Assembly (NCBI GenBank): GCA_038211615.1
Contig: JBBQVL010000008.1
Location: forward strand, 24,240 to 88,239
Source of the DNA: DASWJZ01 sp038211615
GTDB lineage: Bacteria > Pseudomonadota > Alphaproteobacteria > Rhizobiales > Afifellaceae
Reading direction: 5' to 3'
Length of the DNA stretch: 64,000 nucleotides
Position numbers and translations under genes: made by a program. The notes below the pieces were generated by a model. It saw only the letters and a program-made list of their open reading frames with translations, was not told where the DNA came from and did no database searches. Positions 50,418-58,772 of the stretch are shown here, piece after piece. Within the stretch, counting starts at the first letter, position 1, and the number at the start of each line of letters is the position of its first letter.

Positions 50418-51383
50418 TCAGGCGCGGGCGGAGCGGGCGGCGCGAAGCCGGGAAAAATCCTCGCCCGCATGGTGCGACGAGCGCGTGAGCGGGCTCGCCG
50501 AGACGAGCAGAAAGCCCTTCGTGTAGGCGATCGTCTCGTAGGACTTGAAAGCCTCCGGCGTGATGAAGGCCTTCACTTCATGATGCTTGCGGGTCGGCTG
50601 CAGGTACTGGCCGACGGTGAGGAAATCGACGTCCGCGGTACGGAGATCGTCCATGAGCTGCAGCACTTCATTCCGCTCCTCGCCGAGCCCGACCATGATC
50701 CCTGACTTGGTGAACATTTTTGGGTCCATCTCCTTCACCCGCTGCAGCAGGCGGATGGAGTGGAAATAACGCGCGCCGGGGCGGACGGTCAGGTAGAGCG
50801 ACGGAACCGTCTCAAGGTTGTGGTTGAAGACGTCCGGCCGCGCCTCGACGACTTTCTCGAGCGCGCCGTCCTTGCGCAGGAAATCCGGCGTCAGCACTTC
50901 GATCGTAGTGTCGGGCGAGCGCGCACGGATGGCGCGGATGACGGCGGCGAAGTGCCCTGCTCCGCCGTCGGCGAGATCGTCGCGGTCGACGGAGGTCACC
51001 ACGATATGCTTCAGGCCCATCTTGGCGACCGCGTCGGCGACACGCTCAGGCTCGCTGGAGTCCACCGCGCCGGGAAGCCCGGTCTTGACGTTGCAGAAGG
51101 CGCAGGCGCGCGTGCACGTGTCGCCGAGGATCATGAAGGTCGCGTGCTTCTTCGACCAGCACTCGCCGATGTTCGGACAACCCGCCTCCTCGCAGACGGT
51201 GACGAGCTTGTTGTCGCGCACGATGGCGTTCGTCTCGGCCCATTCGGCGGAGCCCGGCGCGCGCACGCGGATCCAGTCCGGTTTCCGCAGCATCGGCGTG
51301 TCAGGACGATGCGCCTTCTCCGGATGGCGCGGGCGGGCCTTGCCGTCGGCGGAGGGTGAGAGTGTGTCGATCAGAGTGACCAC
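50418..51383 (-). CDS. lipA: Lipoyl synthase
   Basis: Radical-SAM enzyme that inserts two sulfurs into octanoylated lipoyl domains. 321 residues. The auxiliary cluster motif is CEEAGCPNIGECW, and the radical-SAM cluster is CTRACAFCNV. The third part is the C-terminal RSSHHAGED with the conserved RSSYHA-like segment. It provides lipoate to the lpd-containing complexes encoded just upstream (lpdA at 51708). Confidence 0.97.
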   Translation of the reverse strand: MVTLIDTLSPSADGKARPRHPEKAHRPDTPMLRKPDWIRVRAPGSAEWAETNAIVRDNKLVTVCEEAGCPNIGECWSKKHATFMILGDTCTRACAFCNVKTGLPGAVDSSEPERVADAVAKMGLKHIVVTSVDRDDLADGGAGHFAAVIRAIRARSPDTTIEVLTPDFLRKDGALEKVVEARPDVFNHNLETVPSLYLTVRPGARYFHSIRLLQRVKEMDPKMFTKSGIMVGLGEERNEVLQLMDDLRTADVDFLTVGQYLQPTRKHHEVKAFITPEAFKSYETIAYTKGFLLVSASPLTRSSHHAGEDFSRLRAARSARA

Positions 51384-51420
51384 GGGGGTCCTTCCCTTTC
51401 TGGTCCCGGTCGGCGGCCGG

Positions 51421-51675
51421 CTATCTGCGGCCGCGAATTATCCGCCAGCCGAAGATCAGGATACAGGCGCCGACGATGGCGACCACGAGCTGCGCAACCC
51501 AACCCTCCGGCGGGATGATCGAGAGCCCGCGCAGGATCGCGTTCAACACCACAGCCCCGATGATGCCGAGGATGATGTTGCCGATAAGGCCCATGTCGCT
51601 CCTCATGACTTTTTCGGCGATCCAGCCGGCGAGACCGCCGAGGATTACCGTCATGATCCAGCCAACACCCGCCAT
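51421..51675 (-). CDS. GlsB/YeaQ/YmgE-family membrane protein
   Basis: 84 residues with three hydrophobic helices (WIMTVILGGLAGWIAEKVM, GLIGNIILGIIGAVVLNAIL and WVAQLVVAIVGACILIFGW) and Gly-rich packing motifs typical of transglycosylase-associated/GlsB stress proteins. These are small inner-membrane proteins induced under stress in many bacteria; the biochemical role is unknown. The first Gly-rich helix lies right after the Met. It lies between lpdA and lipA and is probably cotranscribed. Confidence 0.9.
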   Translation of the reverse strand: MAGVGWIMTVILGGLAGWIAEKVMRSDMGLIGNIILGIIGAVVLNAILRGLSIIPPEGWVAQLVVAIVGACILIFGWRIIRGRR

Positions 51676-51707
51676 TCTTTCCTCCAGAACCCGCCCCCGC
51701 GGGCCCG

Positions 51708-53126
51708 CTATACGTGGATGACCCGCCCGTACGCGTCAAGCACGCTCTCGTGCATGGTTTCCGACAGGGTCGGGTGCGGGAAGACGCTGTCGATCAGCTC
51801 GGCTTCGGTCGTTTCGAGGTTCATCGCCACGACGAATCCCTGGATCAGTTCGGTCACTTCGGCGCCGACGAGATGCGCACCGAGGAGCTGCCCGGTCTTC
51901 GCGTCGAAGATCGTCTTCGCCAATCCCTCCGGCTCGCCGAGCGCGATCGCCTTGCCGTTGCCGAGGAAGGGGAAGCGGCCGACCTTCACCTCGCGCCCGC
52001 CTTCCTTGGCCTTCGCCTCGGTGAGACCAACGGAGGCGATCTGCGGCGTGCAGTAGGTGCAGCCGGGGATTTTCAGCTTGTCGATCGCGTGCGGCTTCTT
52101 GCCGGCGATCGCCTCGACGCAGACGACGCCCTCGTGCTCGGCCTTGTGGGCGAGCATCGGCGGCCCGGCGACGTCGCCGATCGCGTAGATGCCTTCGACA
52201 TTGGTGCGGCAGAGGCCGTCGGTCACCACGATGCCGCGCTCGGTCTTCACGCCGAGCGTCTCCAGCCCCAGCCCCTCGATGTTGCCGACCACGCCGACGG
52301 CGGAGATGACGCGGTCGACCTTCAAGGTCTCGCTCTTGCCGCCCTTCAACTCCAGCGTGGCGGTGACGTCGTTGCTACCCTTCTCGAGCTTCGTCACCTT
52401 CGCTTCGGTGTGGACCTTGATCCCCTGCTTCTCGAAGCGTTTTCGCGCGTGCGCGGCGATCTCGGCATCCTCGACGGGGAGGATCTGCGGGAGGATTTCC
52501 ACGACCGTGACGTCCGCACCCATGGTGCGGAAGAAGGACGCGAACTCGATGCCGATGGCGCCGGAGCCGACGACGAGCAGCGACTTCGGCATGATGTCCG
52601 GCACCATCGCCTCGAAATAGGTCCAGACGAGCTTCCTGTCGGGCTCCAGTCCGGGCAGCGCGCGCGGCCGTGCGCCGGTCGCGACGATGATATGCTTGGC
52701 GGAATATTCGCCGGCCCCGAGCGCGCCCTTCGGCGCAGCGGCAGTCCCGGCCTCGACGGTGACCTTGCCCTTGCCCGCAAGCTTCGCCGCGCCCCAGATC
52801 AGGTCGACCTTGTTCTTCTTCAGGAGGAAGCCGACGCCCTGGCTCATCCGGTCGGCGATGCCGCGCGAGCGTTTCACCACGGCGGCGATGTCCACGCTCA
52901 CGTCCTTTGCGGCGAGGCCATAATCCTTGGCGTGCTGGAAGTAGTGGTAGATCTCTGCGGACCGGAGCAGCGCCTTGGTCGGGATGCAGCCCCAGTTCGG
53001 GCAGACGCCGCCGACATAGGATTTTTCCACGACCGCCGTCTTCAGCCCGAGCTGCGAAGCGCGGATCGCCGCGACATAGCCGCCCGGCCCCGAGCCGATG
53101 ATCATCACGTCGTAGGCGTTCGCCAT
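51708..53126 (-). CDS. lpdA: Dihydrolipoyl dehydrogenase
   Basis: E3 of 2-oxoacid dehydrogenase complexes. 472 residues. The N-terminal FAD motif is VMIIGSGPGGYVAA, the redox disulfide is VCPNWGCIPTKALL, the NAD motif is VVGSGAIGIEFASFF and the second FAD contact is IYAIGDVAGPPMLAHKAE. The interface His-Glu pair is in FPHPTLSE. The PNW variant of the active-site loop marks the PDH-associated type. The next upstream gene is unrelated. Confidence 0.97.
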   Translation of the reverse strand: MANAYDVMIIGSGPGGYVAAIRASQLGLKTAVVEKSYVGGVCPNWGCIPTKALLRSAEIYHYFQHAKDYGLAAKDVSVDIAAVVKRSRGIADRMSQGVGFLLKKNKVDLIWGAAKLAGKGKVTVEAGTAAAPKGALGAGEYSAKHIIVATGARPRALPGLEPDRKLVWTYFEAMVPDIMPKSLLVVGSGAIGIEFASFFRTMGADVTVVEILPQILPVEDAEIAAHARKRFEKQGIKVHTEAKVTKLEKGSNDVTATLELKGGKSETLKVDRVISAVGVVGNIEGLGLETLGVKTERGIVVTDGLCRTNVEGIYAIGDVAGPPMLAHKAEHEGVVCVEAIAGKKPHAIDKLKIPGCTYCTPQIASVGLTEAKAKEGGREVKVGRFPFLGNGKAIALGEPEGLAKTIFDAKTGQLLGAHLVGAEVTELIQGFVVAMNLETTEAELIDSVFPHPTLSETMHESVLDAYGRVIHV

Positions 53127-53345
53127 GCTCGCTCCCCGGACTCGGCCGTTTCCTCAGGCGTCCACATAGCGATTCCGGCGCTCCCCTGCCACCAAAGACG
53201 GCGACGGGCAGGCATGCGCCAGCATCCGGTCAGCACCGGAGGGACGATCTACGCGATCCGGTAATGCTCGCTGAAGATGTAGATTGCACACGCAGGAATA
53301 GGGTCATACGCTCGGCGTGGGCATGTGGGGCAAGGGAGTGTTGCA

Positions 53346-54488
53346 ATGATTGCGAAATCTCAAGCCCAGACTCCGGACACGTCGACCGCGAACCAGCACA
53401 AGGGCGGCGACTGTGCCGACGATTGTTGTGTGAGCCCATGCGACCCGCCGTGGCAAACCGGCGAGCAGTGCATGGTCTGGTATGAGCAGAAGTTCTTCCG
53501 CGTTCCTATCGTCAATCGAGACGGGGTGGCGACCGTCGATTTTGCGCGGGGCCTCTTCATCGAGTTCCGCATCACCTATGAGCACAGGCTCTGCCTGATC
53601 GGAAAACAGCACGGCCCCCTCGCCTACACGGTCACGCTTCTGCCCGGCGAGAAGGTAAACCTCTACCACAGCGACCGCTATCGCCAGGTCACCAGCTCCG
53701 AGCAACGCTTCTCGGTGCAGACGACCTTCATGCAGTACTTTTCCGCCGTGCATCAGGCGCGCGTGACCAATACGACGGACTCGCTGAAGGAGAGCCTGTC
53801 GAACATCAAGGGAAGCACGTCGGTTTCGGTCGGCGGCGGGCTCGCCGGCCTGCTCGGAGGCCCGAGCGGCAGCACGTCGCTGCAGGTCAACGTCACCGAC
53901 CACAATTTGCTGCAGGTCGCGTCGGTGTCGGATCAGTTCAACCAGTCCGTCCAGCAATCCTCGCAGCTGACCCACGCCGAACGCTCCACGGTGGTCAGCA
54001 CCTTCGAGGACAAGGAGACCGCCGACATCACCGTCCGCTCGATCCAGAACGACAATGCCTGCCGGGCGGTCACCTACTTCGTGCGCAAGATCGTCGAGGT
54101 CTACACGTTCAGCACCCGGGTGTCGGAGATCGTCTACCGGATCGTCGCGCCGAACGTCCCGCAGGACTGGCACACGCTCGACGACGTCGGCTGGCTTCCG
54201 CCGCAGGTCCAGGCGGAGATCAAGGCGACCGTGGCGCTGCTTCCGAAGGTCGGGCAGGTCGTCGAGCAGAAGCGGCCGATCTCGCTGCCGACGGATGGCC
54301 TGGTCTACGATCCGGAGCTCGCGCATTGCTGCTCCTGCGAGCCGCAGCGCGAAGCGGCGATAGCGCTGCAGCTGGAAAAGCAGGGGGTCGAGTTGGAGAT
54401 GCTGCGGATCGAACTGGAGCGACGCCGCAAGCTTATCGAGCAAGGCATCCTGACGCCGTTTGAGACTTCGCTGCAGGCCGCTGCTTAG
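53346..54488 (+). CDS. Unrecognised Cys-rich protein with central Gly/Ser segment and C-terminal coiled coil
   Basis: 380 residues from ATG 53346 (AGGGAG 9-10 nt upstream; a GTG at 53325 would add 7). No signal peptide. The N-terminus has a Cys cluster (C23, C27, C28, C32, C42), echoed near the C-terminus (C328, C329, C331 in HCCSC). Residues 92-120 contain AYTVTLLPGEKVNLYHSDRYR, with an LPGE motif. The 159-180 stretch is Gly/Ser-rich and mildly hydrophobic (SVGGGLAGLLGG), followed by a Gln/Ser/Thr-rich helix-forming region. Residues 333-366 look like a coiled coil (EKQGVELEMLRIELERRRK). I do not recognise the family, though LPGE-type proteins occur in some large secretion or phage-tail-like loci. 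It has its own terminator-like hairpin at 54507 and no partner gene. Confidence 0.8.
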   Translation: MIAKSQAQTPDTSTANQHKGGDCADDCCVSPCDPPWQTGEQCMVWYEQKFFRVPIVNRDGVATVDFARGLFIEFRITYEHRLCLIGKQHGPLAYTVTLLPGEKVNLYHSDRYRQVTSSEQRFSVQTTFMQYFSAVHQARVTNTTDSLKESLSNIKGSTSVSVGGGLAGLLGGPSGSTSLQVNVTDHNLLQVASVSDQFNQSVQQSSQLTHAERSTVVSTFEDKETADITVRSIQNDNACRAVTYFVRKIVEVYTFSTRVSEIVYRIVAPNVPQDWHTLDDVGWLPPQVQAEIKATVALLPKVGQVVEQKRPISLPTDGLVYDPELAHCCSCEPQREAAIALQLEKQGVELEMLRIELERRRKLIEQGILTPFETSLQAAA

Positions 54489-54506
54489 CCTGTTCCTTGG
54501 CCTGTT

Positions 54507-54538
54507 CCGACCGCCCGGACAGGAATCCGGGCGGTCGG
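54507..54538. terminator. Strong hairpin between convergent genes
   Basis: A perfect 13-bp stem, CCGACCGCCCGGA (54507-54519) against TCCGGGCGGTCGG (54526-54538), with a 6-nt loop. It sits between the unknown gene (stop 54488) and metY (stop 54552, minus strand) and can serve as a bidirectional terminator. No T-run follows on either strand, so efficiency may depend on Rho. Confidence 0.7.
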
Positions 54539-54551
54539 GATTCCCGTCCGG

Positions 54552-55844
54552 CTAGGCCGCCGCGAGCGCCTGGTCGAGATCGGCGATGATGTCCTCCACG
54601 TCCTCGATTCCGACCGACAGGCGCACCACGTCCGGCCCGGCGCCGGCCTTGAGTTTCTCCTCGTCGGAGAGCTGGCTGTGGGTGGTGGACGCCGGGTGGA
54701 TGATGAGCGACTTGGCGTCGCCGATGTTGGCGAGATGCGAGAAGAGCTTGACGCTCTGCACCACCTTCACGCCGGCGGCATGGCCGCCGCGCACGCCGAA
54801 GGTGAGCACCGCGCCGGCGCCCTTCGGCACGTAGCGCTTGGCGAGATTGTGGTAGCGGTCGCCGGGGAGGCCCGCATAGCTCACCCACGTCACCTCATCG
54901 TGTTTCGACAGCCATTTCGCCACGGCGAGCGCGTTGTCGGAGTGACGCTGCATCCTGAGCGGCAGCGTCTCGATCCCCGTGATGAAGAGGAAGGCGTTGA
55001 ACGGCGATATCGCTGGCCCGAGATCGCGCAGGCCAAGCACCCGGCATGCGATGGCGAAGGCGAAGTTGCCGAACGTCTCGTGCAGCTTGATGCCGTGATA
55101 TTCCGGCCGCGGCTCGGAGAGCATCGGATAGCGGCCCGCCTCGGCCGACCAGTTGAAGGTGCCGCCGTCGACGATGGCCCCGCCGATCGAGTTGCCGTGC
55201 CCGCCCATGAACTTCGTCAGTGAGTGGACGACGATATCGGCGCCGTGCTCGAAGGGCCGGCAGAGGTAGGGCGTCGCCAGCGTGTTGTCGACGATGAGCG
55301 GCACGCCCGCCTTGTGCGCGATCTCGGCGATCGCCTGGATGTCGCTGACGATGCCGCCGGGGTTGGCGATCGACTCGATGAACACCGCCTTGGTGCGCGG
55401 CGAGATCGCCGCCTCGAAGGTGGAGAGGTCGTCGCCGTCGGCCCAGACGACGTTCCAGCCGAAGCTCTTGAACGCGTGGCCGAGCTGGTTGATCGAGCCG
55501 CCGTAGAGCTTGCGCGAGGCGACGATCTCGTCGCCCGGCCGGCAAAGCGTGTGGAATACGATCATCTGCGCCGCGTGACCGGAGGCTACCGCGAGCGCCG
55601 CCGTGCCGCCTTCGAGCGCCGCCACCCGCTCCTCTAGCACCGCCTGCGTCGGATTCATGATGCGCGTGTAGATGTTGCCGAAGGCCTTGAGGCCGAAGAG
55701 CGAGGCGGCGTGCTCCGCGTCATTGAAGACGTAGGCGGTCGTCTGGTAGATCGGCGTCGCGCGGGCGCCGGTCGCTGGATCGGGCTTCGCCCCGGCGTGA
55801 ATCGCCAGGGTCTGGAAACCGGGCGTGCGTGGTTCTTCGGCCAT
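54552..55844 (-). CDS. metY: O-acetylhomoserine sulfhydrylase
   Basis: 430-residue Cys/Met-metabolism PLP enzyme that makes homocysteine from O-acetylhomoserine and sulfide. Family motifs are PGFQTLAIHAGAKPDPATGA (partly), RIMNPTQAVLEERVAALEGG and the PLP-Lys strand HSLTKFMGGHGN. The substrate segment PGDRYHNLAKRYVPKG and the C-terminal LSVGIEDVEDI are also intact. It fits with hom at 4.6 kb in methionine synthesis. GGAGG 7-8 nt before the ATG is strong. A hairpin and a GGCTAAAGGAGG stretch lie in its leader (see findings). Confidence 0.96.
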   Translation of the reverse strand: MAEEPRTPGFQTLAIHAGAKPDPATGARATPIYQTTAYVFNDAEHAASLFGLKAFGNIYTRIMNPTQAVLEERVAALEGGTAALAVASGHAAQMIVFHTLCRPGDEIVASRKLYGGSINQLGHAFKSFGWNVVWADGDDLSTFEAAISPRTKAVFIESIANPGGIVSDIQAIAEIAHKAGVPLIVDNTLATPYLCRPFEHGADIVVHSLTKFMGGHGNSIGGAIVDGGTFNWSAEAGRYPMLSEPRPEYHGIKLHETFGNFAFAIACRVLGLRDLGPAISPFNAFLFITGIETLPLRMQRHSDNALAVAKWLSKHDEVTWVSYAGLPGDRYHNLAKRYVPKGAGAVLTFGVRGGHAAGVKVVQSVKLFSHLANIGDAKSLIIHPASTTHSQLSDEEKLKAGAGPDVVRLSVGIEDVEDIIADLDQALAAA

Positions 55845-55865
55845 GGCTTGTCCTCCTTTAGCCGT

Positions 55866-55886
55866 TCTCGCTGGAACGACGCGAGA
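55866..55886 (-). promoter_or_regulatory. Leader hairpin upstream of metY
   Basis: On the minus strand TCTCGC and GCGAGA form a 6-bp stem with a 9-nt loop. The sequence AACGGCTAAAGGAGG follows and runs into the metY ribosome site. The arrangement recalls the end of SAM-II riboswitches (which finish GCTAAA near the ribosome site), but the loop is too short for the known pseudoknot. Treat it as an unproven candidate. Confidence 0.25.
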
Positions 55887-56028
55887 TATTGCCTAAGCCG
55901 CACGGCCGGTGCAAAGGCGCAAATTTCTGCCGCGCTCCCCTTTCGGGGGCACGGCATGCCAAAGGAAGTGAATCGCGCGCGCCGATCCCCAACCGCAAAG
56001 ACGCGATTGGCCGGATGTCCGGCAGGCG

Positions 56029-56520
56029 CTACTTGGTGACTTCGAATTCCGTCCACATGCCGGAAGCGAAGTGGCCCGGCACGTTGCAGATCAGCACGTA
56101 CTTGCCCGGCTGAAGCGGGAGCGTGAGCGATCCTGACGCGCCTGGGTCGAGCTCCGAGACCTCGCCCTTGTCGCCGGCCGCGTCTTCGTCGACGCGGTTC
56201 TCCGCTTCGATGAACGGGAGCGGCTTGGCCGGATCCGAGGGCAGCATCACGATCATCTCGTGAATGGTGTCCTTCGAGGTGTTGGTGACTTCGAACGTCA
56301 CGTCTCCAGCCGGCGCGCTCGGCGCGGAGAGCCTGATCCCCATGGTGGCGTTCGACATGTCAGCGCCGGGCGTGGCGTAGGTCAGGCCCGTCGCCATATC
56401 GACATCGCCGGCCTTGTCCCAGAGTTCGGCCTTGATCACCGTCGCGGCCGAGGCGGCGGTCGTGAAAAGCGCGAGTGCAAGACCTGCTGCAAGCGACGCA
56501 TATTGTCTGGAAGAGCTCAT
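56029..56520 (-). CDS. Secreted cupredoxin
   Basis: 163 residues with a signal peptide ending TAASAAT. The plastocyanin-like C-terminal half supplies a full type 1 copper site: His87 (TIHEMIV), then Cys145, His150 and Met155 in CNVPGHFASGMW. It probably shuttles electrons or binds copper in the periplasm. A region of about 120 residues before and including TIHEM carries beta strands. No oxidase or copper transporter is adjacent. It lies alone on the minus strand, with short gaps on both sides. Confidence 0.9.
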   Translation of the reverse strand: MSSSRQYASLAAGLALALFTTAASAATVIKAELWDKAGDVDMATGLTYATPGADMSNATMGIRLSAPSAPAGDVTFEVTNTSKDTIHEMIVMLPSDPAKPLPFIEAENRVDEDAAGDKGEVSELDPGASGSLTLPLQPGKYVLICNVPGHFASGMWTEFEVTK

Positions 56521-56638
56521 GGCGATTCCTCTCAGTTTTCCCGCCCCGGGACAAAGGGACAGGAAAGATGAGGCGGGTAATTGATCTGCCTCAAGCCGAG
56601 TGGGGTGCTCAAATGCCCCGGGCGCGACGACAGTTTGC

Positions 56639-56971
56639 CTAGCGCTCGCCCGTCGGCAGCATGATGAGGGCCATGCTCACCAGTCCAAGGAGCAGTCCAG
56701 CCACCTGCAAAGGCGCCGGCTTTTCGTGGAAGATCACGAATGCGGCGACATTGGCGAGGATGAGCTGCGCAATCGTGGAAATGGAGAGGGCAACGCCGAG
56801 ACCGGCCGCACGCATGATCGGGATCATCAGGAGGTTGCCGATGATATAGAGCGTCATGGCGGTCACGACGATGAAGACCCGGCCATCGGTCGCATACACG
56901 CGCGAGGTCGATGCAGCGGCAGTGAAGATCACCGTCGTCAACCCCAGGAGGAGATAGATCGAGAGTTTCAC
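56639..56971 (-). CDS. Small DMT-superfamily (EamA/SMR-like) membrane protein
   Basis: 110 residues from GTG 56971, whose GTGA overlaps the stop of the CoA-binding gene; AGGAG lies 8 nt upstream. Four hydrophobic helices are visible: YLLLGLTTVIFTAAASTSR, GRVFIVVTAMTLYIIGNLLM, GVALSISTIAQLILANVAAF and LQVAGLLLGLVSMALIML. The layout matches small multidrug-resistance-type or half-size EamA transporters. The substrate is unknown. An upstream ATG would add 12 residues of the overlapping gene and is rejected. Confidence 0.75.
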   Translation of the reverse strand: MKLSIYLLLGLTTVIFTAAASTSRVYATDGRVFIVVTAMTLYIIGNLLMIPIMRAAGLGVALSISTIAQLILANVAAFVIFHEKPAPLQVAGLLLGLVSMALIMLPTGER

Positions 56972-57507
56972 CGGCGCGGCTCCTGGGCTTTCCCGGAGAG
57001 CCCCCAACCTTGCGCCGTCCCGGACATGATCGGCTTCTTCGACGAAAGCACACGCGAATTGACACCCATCCAGCCGATCTCCCCCGACAGTCTGCCGTAT
57101 TCGATCTTCGGACAGCGATTCATGACGACGGTCAATCCCGCCGCCTCGGCCTTCGCAGCCGCTTCGTCGTTGCGCACCCCGAGCTGCATCCAGATGACCT
57201 TGGGCAGCGGGTCCATCGCGAGCGCTTCCTCGACGATCCCCGGCGCGGCATTGGAGGTGCGGAAGATATCCACCATGTCGATGGGCTCGCGAATGTCGGC
57301 TAGCCGCTCATGGACGGGCTGGCCGAGGATCGTCTGGCCGCCGAGCCCCGGGTTCACCGGGAACACCCGATAGCCCTTGTCGAGCAGGTAGCGCGCCACG
57401 AAGAAGCTCGGCCGCACATCCTTCGGGCTCGCCCCGACGATGGCGATCGTCTTCACATTGTCGAGGATGCTCCGGATGAACGTGTCGGAGTAGGTGTCGT
57501 GATTCAT
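56968..57507 (-). CDS. CoA-binding protein (YccU family)
   Basis: 179 residues with a CoA-binding Rossmann domain: KTIAIVGASPKDVRPSFFVARYL, VFPVNPGLGGQTILG, DMVDIFRTSNAAPGIVEEAL and WMQLGVRNDEAAAKAEAAGL. The GASP motif and the MQLG strand are standard for the family, which is related to the succinyl-CoA ligase alpha subunit. Most members have about 140 residues; the extra C-terminal 40 residues (MGVNSRVLSSKKPIMSGTAQGW) are unusual. It is coupled to the transporter gene by overlap. Confidence 0.9.
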   Translation of the reverse strand: MNHDTYSDTFIRSILDNVKTIAIVGASPKDVRPSFFVARYLLDKGYRVFPVNPGLGGQTILGQPVHERLADIREPIDMVDIFRTSNAAPGIVEEALAMDPLPKVIWMQLGVRNDEAAAKAEAAGLTVVMNRCPKIEYGRLSGEIGWMGVNSRVLSSKKPIMSGTAQGWGLSGKAQEPRR

Positions 57508-57520
57508 ATGCGGCGACCGA

Positions 57521-57886
57521 TCAGAGTCTGATCCACCCTCTGTGGACCGATGCTACGCCAAATCCCAAGAACGGGACCAATATCCACGAAGAGTGATTTG
57601 TCGGAAACCATTGAGGGGCTGGCGAGCTCAGGACGTAATTGCAAAGTAGAACCGGCACAGCCAGGAGCGCATAGGGCTTCAGATTGAGCGCCTTTAAGCT
57701 CGTGCGAATACTCCCCAGGTCCAAACTGCTATCGAAAGCAATCTCCTTACACTCGCATAGAAAGGCCAAGAGCCCAAGAATGACAATCATCTCCAGCGCT
57801 GCCAGACCCGCAGGGGGCGCCAAAGATACAGTCATCCCGCCTGCGATAATCTCAAGGGCGATCGTCAGTATCCAAATGGCCTGCAC
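57521..57886 (-). CDS. Small membrane protein, unknown function
   Basis: 121 residues from a GTG at 57886, 6 bp after the enoyl-CoA hydratase stop. Hydrophobic segments are QAIWILTIALEIIAGGMTV, LAALEMIVILGLLAFLCE, YALLAVPVLLCNYVL and WILVPFLGFGVASV, giving three or four helices. GC content is visibly lower than in both flanking genes, with AT-rich patches near 57590-57790. It may be a recent insertion. I do not recognise the family. It shares the strand of the hydratase. Confidence 0.6.
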   Translation of the reverse strand: MQAIWILTIALEIIAGGMTVSLAPPAGLAALEMIVILGLLAFLCECKEIAFDSSLDLGSIRTSLKALNLKPYALLAVPVLLCNYVLSSPAPQWFPTNHSSWILVPFLGFGVASVHRGWIRL

Positions 57887-57892
57887 TACAGG

Positions 57893-58717
57893 CTAGCCCT
57901 TCCACATCGGCTTACGCTTTCCGATGAACGCGCCGATCCCCTCCTTCGCCTCGTCCATCAGCATGTTCCCGACAATAGTCGCGGAGGCGAAGTCGTAGGC
58001 TTCGGCAAGCGGCATGCGCTGCTGCTCATAGAAAGCCTTCTTGCCGAGCGCGAGCACATGCGGCGGCCGCGCCAGCAGGCGTTCGACCACCGCGTCCGTC
58101 GCGGCGCGAAGCTCGTCCGGCCGAACGACACGGCTGACCAGCCCTGCCGCGAGCGCGCGGTCGGCGTCGATCATCTCGCCGGTCATCAGCATGTCGAGCG
58201 CGGTCTTCGGCCCGACATTGCGCGACAGCGCCACCATCGGGGTGGAGCAGAAGAGGCCGACATCGATGCCGTTCACCCCGAAGGTCGCCGAGGCCGATGC
58301 GATGACGATGTCGCAGCTCGCGACGAGCTGGCAGCCGGCGGCGGTCGCGAGCCCTGCGACCTCGGCGACGACCGGTTTCGGCAAGGCGCGGATTGTCTGC
58401 ATCATGCGCGAGCAGCGGCCAAAAATGTCCTCGAAGTAGGCGCGCCCCTTATCCGCATCGGCGCGGTGCGCCGTCATCTCCTTCAGATCGTGGCCGCCGC
58501 TGAAGAGCTTTCCTTCGGCCGCGATGACCACGACGCGCACCGAAGGGTCGGCGGCCGCCTCGTCAAGCGCCGCCTGCAGGGCGTCGAGCATGCCCTCCGA
58601 CAGCGCGTTGGCGGGCGGGTTGGCAAGCGTCAGCCGCAGCACGCCGGCGCGCGGGCGCTCGCTGCGAAGCGGCGCGCTGCGCTCAGGGGCATTGGTGCTT
58701 GCGGTCGCGCGGTTCAT
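57893..58717 (-). CDS. Enoyl-CoA hydratase/isomerase family protein
   Basis: 274-residue crotonase. The oxyanion-hole segments are EGKLFSGGHDLKEMT and VAEVAGLATAAGCQLVASCD. The second catalytic residue lies in GLFCSTPMVALSRNVG, where typical hydratase Glu residues are replaced (CSTPM), so a true hydratase activity is uncertain and another crotonase reaction is possible. The extra Ala/Ser/Arg-rich N-terminus (about 20 residues) precedes GVLRLTLANPPANAL. It is divergent from the thioesterase at 58773. Confidence 0.9.
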   Translation of the reverse strand: MNRATASTNAPERSAPLRSERPRAGVLRLTLANPPANALSEGMLDALQAALDEAAADPSVRVVVIAAEGKLFSGGHDLKEMTAHRADADKGRAYFEDIFGRCSRMMQTIRALPKPVVAEVAGLATAAGCQLVASCDIVIASASATFGVNGIDVGLFCSTPMVALSRNVGPKTALDMLMTGEMIDADRALAAGLVSRVVRPDELRAATDAVVERLLARPPHVLALGKKAFYEQQRMPLAEAYDFASATIVGNMLMDEAKEGIGAFIGKRKPMWKG

Positions 58718-58772
58718 TCGTCACCTTCCGGCGCACTCTATAGTGTCCCCTCCTCCCGCAGGCCAGCCACCG

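Noticed and set aside
55845..56028. A true SAM-II riboswitch upstream of metY
   Set aside because: Only the terminal GCTAAA-like sequence fits; the pseudoknot loop is too short and the upstream P1 partner is not found. It is kept only as a low-confidence leader hairpin.
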